Under the pieces are notes generated by a model. That model saw nothing but the letters and a program-made list of their open reading frames with translations, was not told where the DNA came from and did no database searches. Position numbers and translations under genes: made by a program. This document shows, one piece after another, positions 1-8,121 of a stretch of 23,597 nt of DNA. The stretch is from an uncultured Chitinophagaceae bacterium. Lineage in GTDB: Bacteria > Bacteroidota > Bacteroidia > Chitinophagales > Chitinophagaceae. The first letter of the stretch is position 1. The number at the start of each line of letters is the position of its first letter. The stretch covers positions 1 through 23,597 of the forward strand of contig CAMPGT010000027.1 of assembly GCA_946885665.1 (NCBI GenBank), given 5' to 3'.

Positions 1-387
1 GGTGAGTGTGGTAACGATCACGTCAAAACAGGCGTCTGGTACATTGGCAAAACGATTGTCCGTTATCTGCCTGGTAACGGCACCGGGGTATTTCAGGATG
101 AGGTTCTTCAACATTCCTGCCGACACGTCAAAACCTGCTACCAGTGAGGGTTTCCTGCTATAGAGTTTTTTCCAGTGCCTGCCGGTGCCGCAGCCGATGT
201 CGGCGATCACCTTGTTTTCGAGGTGAAGCCTGGTAAGCAGGTTACCGAAAATTTCATTATCGAGGTCCAGCATCAGGTTACCGGGCTGCAAGTCGTAATT
301 CTCCGACCAAATGTCGTATGCCTCTATCACGCCTTTCTCGGTTGGGGCAGGCTTTCTTCTCAGAAAATTTTTGATGGATGCGATCAT
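1..387 (-). CDS. class I SAM-dependent methyltransferase, C-terminus cut by window edge
   Basis: Reading leftward from the ATG at 387-385, 129 residues are visible before the window ends. The protein contains the SAM-binding motif I, VIADIGCGTGRHW, at about residues 60-72, followed by GFDVSAGML (motif II region) and a FDVIVTT strand at about residues 118-124, the usual order of a Rossmann-fold methyltransferase. The N-terminus (EKGVIEAYDIWSENYD) matches the typical lead-in of this class. An in-frame TAA lies upstream with no other start codon between, so the ATG at 387 is fixed. The gene is divergent from the radical SAM operon at 536 and probably belongs to the same biosynthetic locus. The methyl acceptor cannot be predicted, and the substrate-specific C-terminal half lies outside the window. 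Confidence 0.88.
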   Translation of the reverse strand, partial: MIASIKNFLRRKPAPTEKGVIEAYDIWSENYDLQPGNLMLDLDNEIFGNLLTRLHLENKVIADIGCGTGRHWKKLYSRKPSLVAGFDVSAGMLKNLILKYPGAVTRQITDNRFANVPDACFDVIVTTLT

Positions 388-508
388 GGCGGCGCCGGCG
401 GCTTTATCACTTAAATACGGAATGGCAGCATAAAGGGTTGTTTATCTCTTTTTTAAACGCGTGTGCGCTGGCAACCTTTTCTAAGGCGCAACGTATTATC
501 GAAAGGGC

Positions 509-528
509 GGCCGGCCGGCTGGCCCGGG
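509..528 (+). promoter_or_regulatory. GC-only hairpin just upstream of the first radical SAM start codon
   Basis: The 148-base gap between the divergent genes ends with a run made only of G and C plus one T, 7 bases before the ATG at 536. CCGGCC (511-516) can pair with GGCC-CGG (521-527, one bulged C) around a GGCT tetraloop, giving six G-C pairs. Upstream of an open reading frame such a structure could hinder ribosome loading or slow the polymerase. I see no TAnnTTTG box in this gap for either strand, so the promoters are unidentified. A role for the hairpin is inference. Confidence 0.3.
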
Positions 529-535
529 ATATTTT

Positions 536-2035
536 ATGAACAAGATTCTCTTATTTAATCCCCGCAGCGCGGTGGCGAAGCACCGTGTGCCGAATTCCAT
601 ACTGAATATCGCCGCTTCCATCGAGGGCAGGTATCCATGGGTAATTGTTGATGGCAACCGCGAGGCCGATCCGCTGGCGGCTATTATGCGCTACCTGGAA
701 ACCGGTGAATTCAGGTATGTTGGCATTACCGTGATGCCGGGCCCGCAGTTGAGGCAGGCCATTCCTTTTTCAAAAGCCATCAGGCAAACGCACCCCGAAG
801 CAAAAATTATTTGGGGTGGCTACTTCCCCACCAATCAGTTTAAAGTAGTACTGAATTCCGGTTACGTCGATTTTGTGGTGAACGGCCCGGGCGATCATTG
901 CTTTCCCCAGCTGATAGACGCGCTGGAGAACAACCTTCCCTTTGAGCTCATCAAAAACATTATTTATAAATCCGGCGATAAAATTATCAGGACATCGAAG
1001 GAGGAACTGATCGAGCAGGATGCGCTGCCTCCTTTGCCGTACGACAAGCTGACCAACTTCTATTCGATGGATAAATACCTGGGCAGAACGTACCTGGGAC
1101 AAAGAACGCTTGCTTATCATTCCAGCATCGGCTGCCCGTTCACCTGCTCTTTCTGCGCCGTTGTGCCCACCTACGAGGCGCGCTGGAAGGCAAAGTCGGC
1201 GCAAAAGGTGTACGACGACATTAAATACATCAAAGACAAATGGGGCGCCGATGCGATAGAGTTTCACGACAACAATTTTTTCGTATCAGAAAAGCGCACC
1301 GTTGAATTTGCCGGCCTCATCAAGCCGGAAAAAATGAACTGGTGGGGAATGGCGCGCATTGACACGATGCATAAGTTCAAAGATTCGTCGCTTGCATTGA
1401 TCAGGGAAGCTGGCTGCCGCATCATTTTTTTTGGCGCCGAAAGCGGGAACGATTCGGTGCTGAAGCAACTGGACAAAGGCGGCACGCAAAGCGGCGAACA
1501 GATCGCGGCCTTTGCCGCGCGACTCAAAAAATTCGACATCATTCCCGAATATTCGTTTGTGCTCGGTACGCCCGCACCCTCTGCGGAACAGGTGGAGGCG
1601 CAGATCGACTTTGACATCAACTTCATCAAAAAAATTAAAAAGATCAATCCAAAAACGGAGATCGTACTCTACACCTACAGCCCGGTTCCCACCGAAGGCT
1701 CCGAGCTTTATGAGGAGGTGCTGGCCAAAGGCTTCAGGTTCCCGGAAAAACTTGAAGACTGGATCAGCCCGTCGTGGGAAAATTTCGATCTGCGAAAAAA
1801 CCCCCTTACACCCTGGCTCACGCCTGCCATGATCGACAAGATCAGGAATTTTGAAACAGTATTGAATGGATATTTCCCAACGGTTACGGACATACGGTTA
1901 AATAGTTTTAAAAGAAGGGCCATCCAGGCAATATCAGGCGTTCGCTATAAAATCAATCTTCATAAATATCCCTACGAAATTAAGCTGCTGCAAAAAATAT
2001 GGAAATACAGGCAACCGGAAATACAGGGCTTTTAG
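536..2035 (+). CDS. B12-binding-domain radical SAM protein (first of two)
   Basis: A 499-residue enzyme with the architecture of the cobalamin-dependent radical SAM class. An N-terminal Rossmann-like B12-binding region spans about residues 1-140 (MNKILLFNPRS..., IIWGGYFPT, VDFVVNGPGD). The radical SAM core follows, with the [4Fe-4S] motif C200-PFT-C204-SF-C207, the FFGAESGNDSVL segment and a FVLGTP strand. The B12 domain lacks the DxHxxG base-off/His-on signature, as is usual in this class. Family members catalyse methylation of unactivated carbon or phosphorus, ring contraction or cyclisation (BchE, HpnJ, Fom3 and GenK are characterised relatives). The substrate here is unknown. It heads a five-gene operon, with the next gene starting 11 bases after its stop or overlapping it. 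The class call is firm; the reaction is not known. Confidence 0.92.
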   Translation: MNKILLFNPRSAVAKHRVPNSILNIAASIEGRYPWVIVDGNREADPLAAIMRYLETGEFRYVGITVMPGPQLRQAIPFSKAIRQTHPEAKIIWGGYFPTNQFKVVLNSGYVDFVVNGPGDHCFPQLIDALENNLPFELIKNIIYKSGDKIIRTSKEELIEQDALPPLPYDKLTNFYSMDKYLGRTYLGQRTLAYHSSIGCPFTCSFCAVVPTYEARWKAKSAQKVYDDIKYIKDKWGADAIEFHDNNFFVSEKRTVEFAGLIKPEKMNWWGMARIDTMHKFKDSSLALIREAGCRIIFFGAESGNDSVLKQLDKGGTQSGEQIAAFAARLKKFDIIPEYSFVLGTPAPSAEQVEAQIDFDINFIKKIKKINPKTEIVLYTYSPVPTEGSELYEEVLAKGFRFPEKLEDWISPSWENFDLRKNPLTPWLTPAMIDKIRNFETVLNGYFPTVTDIRLNSFKRRAIQAISGVRYKINLHKYPYEIKLLQKIWKYRQPEIQGF

Positions 2036-2046
2036 CGGCCTTTGAA

Positions 2047-2730
2047 ATGTCATACACCGCTACCAGGAAAAAAGAGGAGAGGCTGTATCCTGACGACATC
2101 GTTGCGAAGCTGCCCTTCATAGGTCCAACGCACATTCACTTCAGCGAATGGCTGGTAAGAAACAGGTCGGCACAGCGGCTGTTGAGCTACCTGCGAACAA
2201 AGCAGAAACCTTTGCGCATATTGGATGTTGGGTGCGGCAACGGCTGGCTAACGGCTATGCTGGCCGCAATTGATGACTCGAGCGTAACGGGCATTGATAT
2301 CAACACGACAGAGCTGCAACAGGCGAGGAGGGTGTTTGGCGACAGGCCGAACCTTAGATTCCTGACCGGGCAGCCCGGAGATGCGCCCGTTTGGGAAAGT
2401 TATGATGTGATTGTGTTCGCCGCTTCGATCCAGTATTTTCCATCACTAACAGATACGCTCAACCGTATACTACCGATACTGAATAAAACAGGAGAAGTTC
2501 ACATTTTCGACACGCACTTCTACTCCCGCCGTGAACAGCAGGCGGCACAGCAACGCAGCAACGCGTATTACAGGTCGATCGGCCAACAGGCCATGGTTGA
2601 TTTTTATTTCCATCACGCCAAAAACGAGTTGGCCGGTTTCAATTATACTTATCTGTTTAATCCGTACAAATTAGGCAACCGGTTAATAAGGAAAAAAGAT
2701 CCGTTTCCGTGGATCAGGATCACAGCATAA
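2047..2730 (+). CDS. class I SAM-dependent methyltransferase, operon gene 2
   Basis: A 227-residue protein with motif I RILDVGCGNGWLTAML (residues 58-73), the acidic motif II VTGIDIN, and a YDVIVFAASIQYF strand at the motif IV position, the normal order of a class I methyltransferase. The C-terminal part (FDTHFYSRREQQ, FNPYKLGNRLI) is substrate-specific and unrecognised. I chose the ATG at 2047, 11 bases after the preceding stop. An in-frame ATG at 1999 would add 16 residues (MEIQATGNTGLLAAFE) read through the tail of the upstream gene, and cannot be excluded. The stop overlaps the next start as TAATG, so translation is probably coupled. Within the operon it may methylate the product or an intermediate of the radical SAM steps. 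Confidence 0.87.
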   Translation: MSYTATRKKEERLYPDDIVAKLPFIGPTHIHFSEWLVRNRSAQRLLSYLRTKQKPLRILDVGCGNGWLTAMLAAIDDSSVTGIDINTTELQQARRVFGDRPNLRFLTGQPGDAPVWESYDVIVFAASIQYFPSLTDTLNRILPILNKTGEVHIFDTHFYSRREQQAAQQRSNAYYRSIGQQAMVDFYFHHAKNELAGFNYTYLFNPYKLGNRLIRKKDPFPWIRITA

Positions 2731-3779
2731 TGACCATTCAAACAATATATCGCGCCATCCACAGGTACCGGTCGTTGACAACGAACCGCCTCAGCAGTTT
2801 GCCTATTGTTATCCTGATGCCGCACAGTGCCTGCAACTGCCGCTGCGTGATGTGTGATATTTGGAAAGGCAATCACCGGCTGAAGCAGCTTACAGAAGAA
2901 GACATTTCGGGTTTACTGGATTCATTGAAAAGTTTTGGTACGCGGCAGGTGCTGATGACGGGCGGCGAGGCGCTGCTCAACCCTGCATTTTTCCGGCTCT
3001 GCGCCATCTTAAAGAAACATAAAATCAGGATCAGTTTACACTCCACCGGCTTAACGATAAAAAAGCATGCGGAGCAACTGGTACGATGGGTGGACGACAT
3101 CATCGTATCGCTGGATGGCGATGAGCGTGTTCACGACAGTATAAGAAATATCCCGGGCGCGTTCCAAAAGCTGAAAGATGCACTCGAAACACTCAGGTCG
3201 GCATCGCCGCGGTATCCGGTAACCGGCAGAACGGTTATCCATCGTTATAATTTCAGGGTATGGCCAGAGATCATTGATGCTGCAAGGGACATTGGGCTGG
3301 ACAGGATCAGTTTTTTGCCGGCTGATGTGAGCAGCAGTGCATTTAACCGGGAGGTGTTGTGGAACGACGACAGACAGCATGAGATATTGTTATCAAGGGA
3401 CGAACTGCCCGCGTTGCAGCAGGTGATCGATAAACTATTGGTGAACCATGTGCGTGATTTCGGGAACAATTTCATTGCAGAAACGCCTGTGAAATTGCAA
3501 AAAATCTACCAGTACTATGCTGCGTTTTATGGTCTGAATGAATTTCCTTACAAGAAATGCAATGCGCCGTGGGTGTCGGCAGTAATTGAGGCGGATGGCA
3601 GCGTACGTCCCTGCTTTTTTCATGACGCTTATGGTAATATCAGGACTTCATCGCTGAACAACATCATCAACAGCGAAGCGGCTGTTGATTTCAGAAGAAA
3701 CCTGGATATCGACACCAACGACACGTGCAGAAAATGTGTTTGCTACCTTAATTTATCACCCTTAACTGATCTGTCCTGA
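2730..3779 (+). CDS. radical SAM protein with SPASM-like cysteine-rich C-terminus
   Basis: A 349-residue protein. The motif C35-NCR-C39-VM-C42 binds the catalytic [4Fe-4S] cluster, with one extra cysteine (C37) inside. It is followed by VLMTGGEALLNP (the GGE SAM-contact motif) and DDIIVSLDGDERVHDSIR, as in the PqqE/MoaA-like branch. The tail carries C277, C295 and C333-RK-C336-V-C338, with the typical IEADGSVRPC context, so it looks like an auxiliary-cluster SPASM or twitch domain with fewer ligands than usual. There is no B12 domain. The ATG at 2730 is chosen because it shares its A with the upstream TAA (TAATG); an in-frame GTG at 2709 would add seven residues. Its stop overlaps the next ATG as TGATG. 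SPASM enzymes act on peptides or sugars; the substrate here is unknown. Confidence 0.9.
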   Translation: MTIQTIYRAIHRYRSLTTNRLSSLPIVILMPHSACNCRCVMCDIWKGNHRLKQLTEEDISGLLDSLKSFGTRQVLMTGGEALLNPAFFRLCAILKKHKIRISLHSTGLTIKKHAEQLVRWVDDIIVSLDGDERVHDSIRNIPGAFQKLKDALETLRSASPRYPVTGRTVIHRYNFRVWPEIIDAARDIGLDRISFLPADVSSSAFNREVLWNDDRQHEILLSRDELPALQQVIDKLLVNHVRDFGNNFIAETPVKLQKIYQYYAAFYGLNEFPYKKCNAPWVSAVIEADGSVRPCFFHDAYGNIRTSSLNNIINSEAAVDFRRNLDIDTNDTCRKCVCYLNLSPLTDLS

Positions 3780-5257
3780 TGAAGATACTGCTTACACATT
3801 CGTATTTCCTTCGTTTGGATCCCAAGCAACTGGCCACCGGCCAGCCGTATGCGCCACTGGGAACGATGTATGCGGCAGCCTGCCTGAGAGAAAAGGGTCA
3901 CACAGTGGCGTTGTTTGACACCATGTTTGCGCACGACCCGGGTGAAGTGGTGGCGCGCCTGGAAACGTTCGATCCCGAACTTTTCGTGATTTACGACGAT
4001 GGGTTCAATTACCTCACGAAGATGTGCCTGGAAAACATGCGTGAGGCCGCGTTTCAAATGATTGGTTACGCGAAAAAACGCGGGTGTCATGTGGCTGTTT
4101 CCAGTTCCGACTCCACCGACCGGTTTGAAATGTACCTTGCCAGGGGTGCTGATTTTGTGCTGCTGGGGGAAGCGGAACAGACAGTCGTAGAACTGGCAGG
4201 GAAATTATCCGCGCAGGAGGTTGACTTTTTTCAAACCGACGGGCTCGCCTTTAAACATGACGGTGCGGTAGTAAAAACAAAAAGAAGAAATGTGATGCGC
4301 GATCTCGACGCGCTTCCGTTTCCGGCATGGGACCTGGTGGACATGCAACCCTATCGCGACATGTGGGTGAAACACGCAGGTTATTTTTCTGTGAACATGG
4401 CAACCACCAGAGGCTGCCCGTTCAAATGCAATTGGTGCGCAAAGCCAATTTATGGGAACCGCTACAATTCAAGAAGCCCGCAGAACGTAGTGGAAGAACT
4501 AAAACTGCTTAGGCGGCAGTTTGCCTTCGATCACGTTTGGTTTTGTGATGACATATTCGGTTTAAAGCCCGGCTGGGTGAAGCAATTCGCTGACCTTGCC
4601 GAGAAGGAGAACTTAAAGTTCCGGTTTAAGATACAGGCCAGGGCAGATCTCCTATTGCAGGAAAATAATATCTGCGACCTCCAAAGGGCCGGGTGTGACA
4701 ACATATGGATGGGCGCCGAAAGCGGATCCCAAAAAGTGCTGGATGCAATGGATAAGGGAATTAAGGTGGAGCAGATATATGCAGCGACACGATTGCTGAA
4801 AAAATGCGGGATACACCCTTCATTTTTTATCCAGTTCGGATATCCGGGCGAAACAAAAGAGGATATTCAAAAAACCATTGCGATGATCAACGAATTGCTG
4901 CCTTATGAAATCGGCATTTCTGTGTCGTACCCATTGCCGGGCACGGTATTCTATGACAGAGTAAAGAGCGAGCTGACAACGAAAACAAACTGGAAGGATT
5001 CGGATGAGCTGGCGCTTATGTTTTCAAATACGTACCAGCCCGCGTTTTATAAACAGCTTCACAGGTATGTTCACCGAAGCTACCGCAAGCACCTCGCCTT
5101 CGAAAATATAAGGCAATTGCTGAAACATCCTTTCAGCGCCACACTCAACAAGCTAAAAAAGGGAACGTCGTGCATATTCTATTGGCCGGCTGCCTATTTC
5201 GATCTTCAAAAGCTTCGTCAATTGGAAAAGCCGGAACATGGACATGCGGATCGATGA
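3779..5257 (+). CDS. B12-binding-domain radical SAM protein, BchE-like (second of two)
   Basis: A 492-residue protein. The N-terminal cobalamin-binding region, about residues 1-165, shows the family hallmarks YAPLGTMYAAACLREKGH, VALFDTMF and FVLLGEAEQTV. The radical SAM core has C213-PFK-C217-NW-C220, FCDDIFG, the IWMGAESGSQKVLDAMDKG segment and FFIQFGYPGETKEDI. These are typical of BchE/P-methylase-type enzymes, and both the length and the layout are normal. It shares only the class architecture with the first B12 enzyme of the operon, so the two probably perform different steps. The start ATG overlaps the upstream TGA, and the 3' end overlaps the next methyltransferase by 20 bases. The protein needs cobalamin, SAM and an electron donor, and is presumably cytosolic. 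The reaction is not predictable from sequence. Confidence 0.92.
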   Translation: MKILLTHSYFLRLDPKQLATGQPYAPLGTMYAAACLREKGHTVALFDTMFAHDPGEVVARLETFDPELFVIYDDGFNYLTKMCLENMREAAFQMIGYAKKRGCHVAVSSSDSTDRFEMYLARGADFVLLGEAEQTVVELAGKLSAQEVDFFQTDGLAFKHDGAVVKTKRRNVMRDLDALPFPAWDLVDMQPYRDMWVKHAGYFSVNMATTRGCPFKCNWCAKPIYGNRYNSRSPQNVVEELKLLRRQFAFDHVWFCDDIFGLKPGWVKQFADLAEKENLKFRFKIQARADLLLQENNICDLQRAGCDNIWMGAESGSQKVLDAMDKGIKVEQIYAATRLLKKCGIHPSFFIQFGYPGETKEDIQKTIAMINELLPYEIGISVSYPLPGTVFYDRVKSELTTKTNWKDSDELALMFSNTYQPAFYKQLHRYVHRSYRKHLAFENIRQLLKHPFSATLNKLKKGTSCIFYWPAAYFDLQKLRQLEKPEHGHADR

Positions 5258-6044
5258 TACGAACGAAGAGCTTGCCGCCAAAGCGTTTACACGGCAGTCT
5301 GCAGTTTTCGACCAACTGTATAATGGTGACCCTGTCATTCAATATAAACGCCACCGGGTAAGGGATCATTTGTTGGCGCATGTTGCGCCGGGATGCAGTA
5401 TTCTTGAACTGAATGCCGGCACCGGCGAAGATGCGGTTTATCTTGCCGGAAAGGGTTATCGTGTGCATGCCACTGATATTTCAAGTGGAATGATCACTCA
5501 ATTAAAGAACAAGATAACCCATGGGGTTACGTGTGAAGTGTGCTCGTTCACGCGTTTGGACAACCTCGATAATAAAGGTCCCTACGATTGTATCTTTTCA
5601 AATTTTGCGGGCCTCAATTGTACTGGTGATCTGGAAAAAGTGCTGGCGCATTTTGAAGGTTTGCTCAAACCCGGCGGCGTTGTGGTGCTGGTGTTGCTTC
5701 CATCGTTTTGCCTGTGGGAGACACTACTGATGTTCAGAGGAAAATTTAAAACGGCCACAAGGCGATTTTTCAGTGCGAAGGGACGAAAAGCAAATGTGGA
5801 AGGAACGTCGTTCAGGTGCTGGTATTATTCCCCGCGATCAGTGATTCGAACGCTGAAACAGCAATTTAAAGTGATGGACGTCGAGGGGCTTTGCATCATC
5901 GTTCCGCCTTCTTACATCGATGGATTTGCAGGCAAATATTCCCGCGCATTTTCTTTTCTCTGTAAAATGGAAGAACGGCTGAAGAAGAAATGGCCCTGGC
6001 GTTCTATTGGCGATTATTACATTATTTCGTTAAAGAAGAGATAG
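5238..6044 (+). CDS. class I SAM-dependent methyltransferase, operon gene 5
   Basis: A 268-residue protein with a divergent motif I, ILELNAGTGEDAVYLA (residues 55-70), where Asn-Ala replaces the more usual Gly-Cys/Ser. It continues with VHATDISSGMI (motif II), YDCIFSNFAGLNC (motif IV) and LLKPGGVVVLVLL (post-motif strand). The C-terminal third is basic (FRGKFKTATRRFFSAKGRK) and ends KKKWPWRSIGDYYIISLKKR, suggesting a bulky or membrane-associated acceptor; that is inference. The start at 5238 overlaps the upstream gene by 20 bases, and a second ATG two codons later (5244) is equally possible. The gene is the last of the operon. Its stop lies 3 bases from the stop of the convergent nucleotidyltransferase-like gene, with no obvious terminator. 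Confidence 0.87.
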   Translation: MDMRIDDTNEELAAKAFTRQSAVFDQLYNGDPVIQYKRHRVRDHLLAHVAPGCSILELNAGTGEDAVYLAGKGYRVHATDISSGMITQLKNKITHGVTCEVCSFTRLDNLDNKGPYDCIFSNFAGLNCTGDLEKVLAHFEGLLKPGGVVVLVLLPSFCLWETLLMFRGKFKTATRRFFSAKGRKANVEGTSFRCWYYSPRSVIRTLKQQFKVMDVEGLCIIVPPSYIDGFAGKYSRAFSFLCKMEERLKKKWPWRSIGDYYIISLKKR

Positions 6045-6047
6045 CCG

Positions 6048-6980
6048 CTACGGAACCGCCTGTTTGCGCCGGGTAGTTGTGGCCGCATCGTACCGGTTAA
6101 AAAGTTCGTTGATACTCTTCTCGTAGCGTCGCAAGAGGTGCCGCTGGAAGTTTTCGGGGCTGGGTTTTGAGAAATGTTTGCCAGCATGCATGGCCAGGAT
6201 GTTTCCTTTGCTATTTCGCTTGTTGTTTAAGGTTTTTGCAGTCCATCGTTTTGCAGTTGCGTTCATCAGGAAATTATCGAGCCTGTCGCCGATCGTGTTG
6301 TGCAGTGCAAACTCTACAATCGTTCTTGCCCATGTTCGAATGGTTTTTTTAGTTGGTGCAGTGCCTGCCAAAACATTAGGAAGGAAGGCTTTCGCCCAGT
6401 TATTGGCCGCAAAAAATTCAGTGAACGATCCCCGTGCAGGGATGATCGTCAGCACCTCTGTTGCGGTATAAATATTTTTTTCGAGGATCACGGGATGGCT
6501 TTCATCTATGAAATAGTTCATGCAGAACAGGTGTTGCCGCGTGGCAAGGAAGGTGAGTTTTTTGAACAGGTGCAACAACGTTCTGCATGTCCATAAACGC
6601 TGGCGGGAAGTAATGATGAAGAAATCCACATCGGCCCATTCGTCTGCAAAGTTTTTCGACAGCGATCCGGATATGGCCACCGCTTTCACGAAGGGGAAAC
6701 AGGAAATGAGCGAAGCCGATCGCTGTGCGGACCGCATCATTTTTGCTGCGCGCTCATTGCCCATCGCCCGCCTTTCCATGAGTGAACGATCGTTCACCAG
6801 GGAATAATAACCGCCGATTTTACATACGAAACAATGATTAACGAGCCGCTCCAGCCCTTCTTCAAATTCCCGGACCTCCGGTTTACAGTTAAGAAAGCGA
6901 ACAATCTCCTGTTGGGTTAAAGGATAGTCAAACAGGTTGAAATATGCCAGCGTGGCCAGTATTTGTTTTTCAATATTCAA
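6048..6980 (-). CDS. nucleotidyltransferase-fold protein with N-terminal winged-helix-like segment
   Basis: A 310-residue protein. The NTase-fold signature hG[GS]x(9-13)Dh[DE]h is visible as G105-S106 followed by D117-V-D119 in the segment AISGSLSKNFADEWADVDFF. Residues 1-60 (ILATLAYFNLFDYPLTQQEI, then LERLVNHCFVCKIGGYYSL) look like a winged helix ending in a beta hairpin. The start is TTG at 6980: an in-frame TAA lies four codons upstream with no other start between, and the conserved-looking N-terminus begins at once. It overlaps the upstream glycosyltransferase by 11 bases and closes a three-gene operon. The fold covers nucleotide transfer to antibiotics, proteins or sugars, and also antitoxin-like MNT proteins. 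Given the context I favour a role in the glycan or small-molecule pathway. No partner HEPN toxin is visible. Confidence 0.78.
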   Translation of the reverse strand: MNIEKQILATLAYFNLFDYPLTQQEIVRFLNCKPEVREFEEGLERLVNHCFVCKIGGYYSLVNDRSLMERRAMGNERAAKMMRSAQRSASLISCFPFVKAVAISGSLSKNFADEWADVDFFIITSRQRLWTCRTLLHLFKKLTFLATRQHLFCMNYFIDESHPVILEKNIYTATEVLTIIPARGSFTEFFAANNWAKAFLPNVLAGTAPTKKTIRTWARTIVEFALHNTIGDRLDNFLMNATAKRWTAKTLNNKRNSKGNILAMHAGKHFSKPSPENFQRHLLRRYEKSINELFNRYDAATTTRRKQAVP

Positions 6981-8121
6981 CGGCTTCTTTTACAGGTTTA
7001 GCGGTTACCACAGGCATGTGGCCGTGTGTTTCCGCATAGGCGCTCATTAGATAATTTTCGTATTGTTCAATGATCATTTCCCAGTTGTATTGATGGACGA
7101 TCGCCGAATAGTTGTTGTGTATTTTCGTTTTATCGGAATAATTTTCTTCGATGATAATGCGGCGAACGTCGGTGGAATTGCTGAAGTAAACGGCATTTTG
7201 CTTCAGGATGGTTTGTGTGAAGGGGTTCAGGTGTGCCGCTATCGGCACCCTTGCCGCCATTGCGCCAAGCAATGAGGGATTGGTACCGCCCACGCTGTGT
7301 CCGTGAAAATACAATTTGCAGTTCGACACAAGGCTCTGCACCTTTCCTTCGTTAAAAATGCCCCCGAGGAAAATGATGCGTTTATCATTTTTGTATTTGT
7401 TCAATAAATGCTTTCCATATTTTACCTGCATGTTGCCGATCACTGCAAATGTTGTTTCGGGATGGGTGTGGTGAAAGCCATCCAGTATCATCTCGATATT
7501 GTTTTCGGGCTCCATCCTTGCCATCAAAAGGAAATATTTTCCTTTCCGTAATCCGCCGCTTTCAAGGAACCGTTCATGTGAAGCCGGGTGCGGGTCGGCG
7601 CCGTAGGCGATGTATTTGCAGTTGATGCCGTACGCGGCATCGAGATATTTTTTGATCACCGGCGAATCGGCCACGTGATAGCGGCACGAGCGGATGGCCA
7701 GTTTTTCGGCGTAGCGCAAAAAGCTTCTTACCAATTTTGAATATTTGGTACGCTGCCATTCCATGCCGTCCATATTGGTAATTACGACTGCATTACGCGG
7801 ATAAACGAATTTCCATATGGAACTGCTTGTATAACCGAGGATCAAAATAACATCGTACGATTGTTTTCTTGCATGGAGCAGGCAATGCAGGTCGTAAATA
7901 AATTGTCCGGCGATACCGATAATATTTTCAGGGTCATAACAATGAACGATTCGTGCGCCGCGCCACTCGTTCATTTGATAAGGATGCCTTGCAGAATTGT
8001 AAACGGTTGCCCGGTGGCCTTTTTTAATGAGGCCGGTGGCGAGGTGCTCCGCAAAATGTTCGAAACCACCGTAGTTGTTGGGAACCCCTCTCGTTCCGAG
8101 TATGGCAATGTTCAAGGGCAT
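6970..8121 (-). CDS. DUF1972-type glycosyltransferase (GT4-like)
   Basis: A 383-residue GT-B-fold glycosyltransferase. The N-terminal domain opens IAILGTRGVPNNYGGFE, a signature of the DUF1972 or rhamnosyltransferase-like group, and continues ATVYNSARHPYQ and MEWQRTKYSKLVRSFLRYAE. The C-terminal GT1 domain has YFLLMARMEPENNIEMILDG, KRIIFLGGIFN, and HGHSVGGTNPSLLGAMAARV in the donor-binding region. It should transfer an activated sugar to a growing saccharide or lipid-linked acceptor on the cytosolic side of the inner membrane. It overlaps the upstream glycosyltransferase by 10 bases and the downstream nucleotidyltransferase-like gene by 11, so the three are almost surely co-transcribed. The donor and acceptor sugars are unknown. 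Confidence 0.9.
   Translation of the reverse strand: MPLNIAILGTRGVPNNYGGFEHFAEHLATGLIKKGHRATVYNSARHPYQMNEWRGARIVHCYDPENIIGIAGQFIYDLHCLLHARKQSYDVILILGYTSSSIWKFVYPRNAVVITNMDGMEWQRTKYSKLVRSFLRYAEKLAIRSCRYHVADSPVIKKYLDAAYGINCKYIAYGADPHPASHERFLESGGLRKGKYFLLMARMEPENNIEMILDGFHHTHPETTFAVIGNMQVKYGKHLLNKYKNDKRIIFLGGIFNEGKVQSLVSNCKLYFHGHSVGGTNPSLLGAMAARVPIAAHLNPFTQTILKQNAVYFSNSTDVRRIIIEENYSDKTKIHNNYSAIVHQYNWEMIIEQYENYLMSAYAETHGHMPVVTAKPVKEAVEY

Noticed and set aside
175..414. Plus-strand frame of 79 codons at the left edge
   Set aside because: The minus strand encodes a methyltransferase with motif DIGCGTG over the same bases.
536..6044. Hopanoid or bacteriochlorophyll biosynthesis locus
   Set aside because: The B12-radical SAM enzymes recall HpnJ and BchE, but no cyclase, HpnH-like context or tetrapyrrole gene is present, so only the enzyme class can be claimed.
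6048..6980. MNT/HEPN toxin-antitoxin antitoxin
   Set aside because: The protein is about three times longer than MNT antitoxins, has an N-terminal winged-helix-like part, and has no HEPN neighbour; it overlaps a glycosyltransferase.
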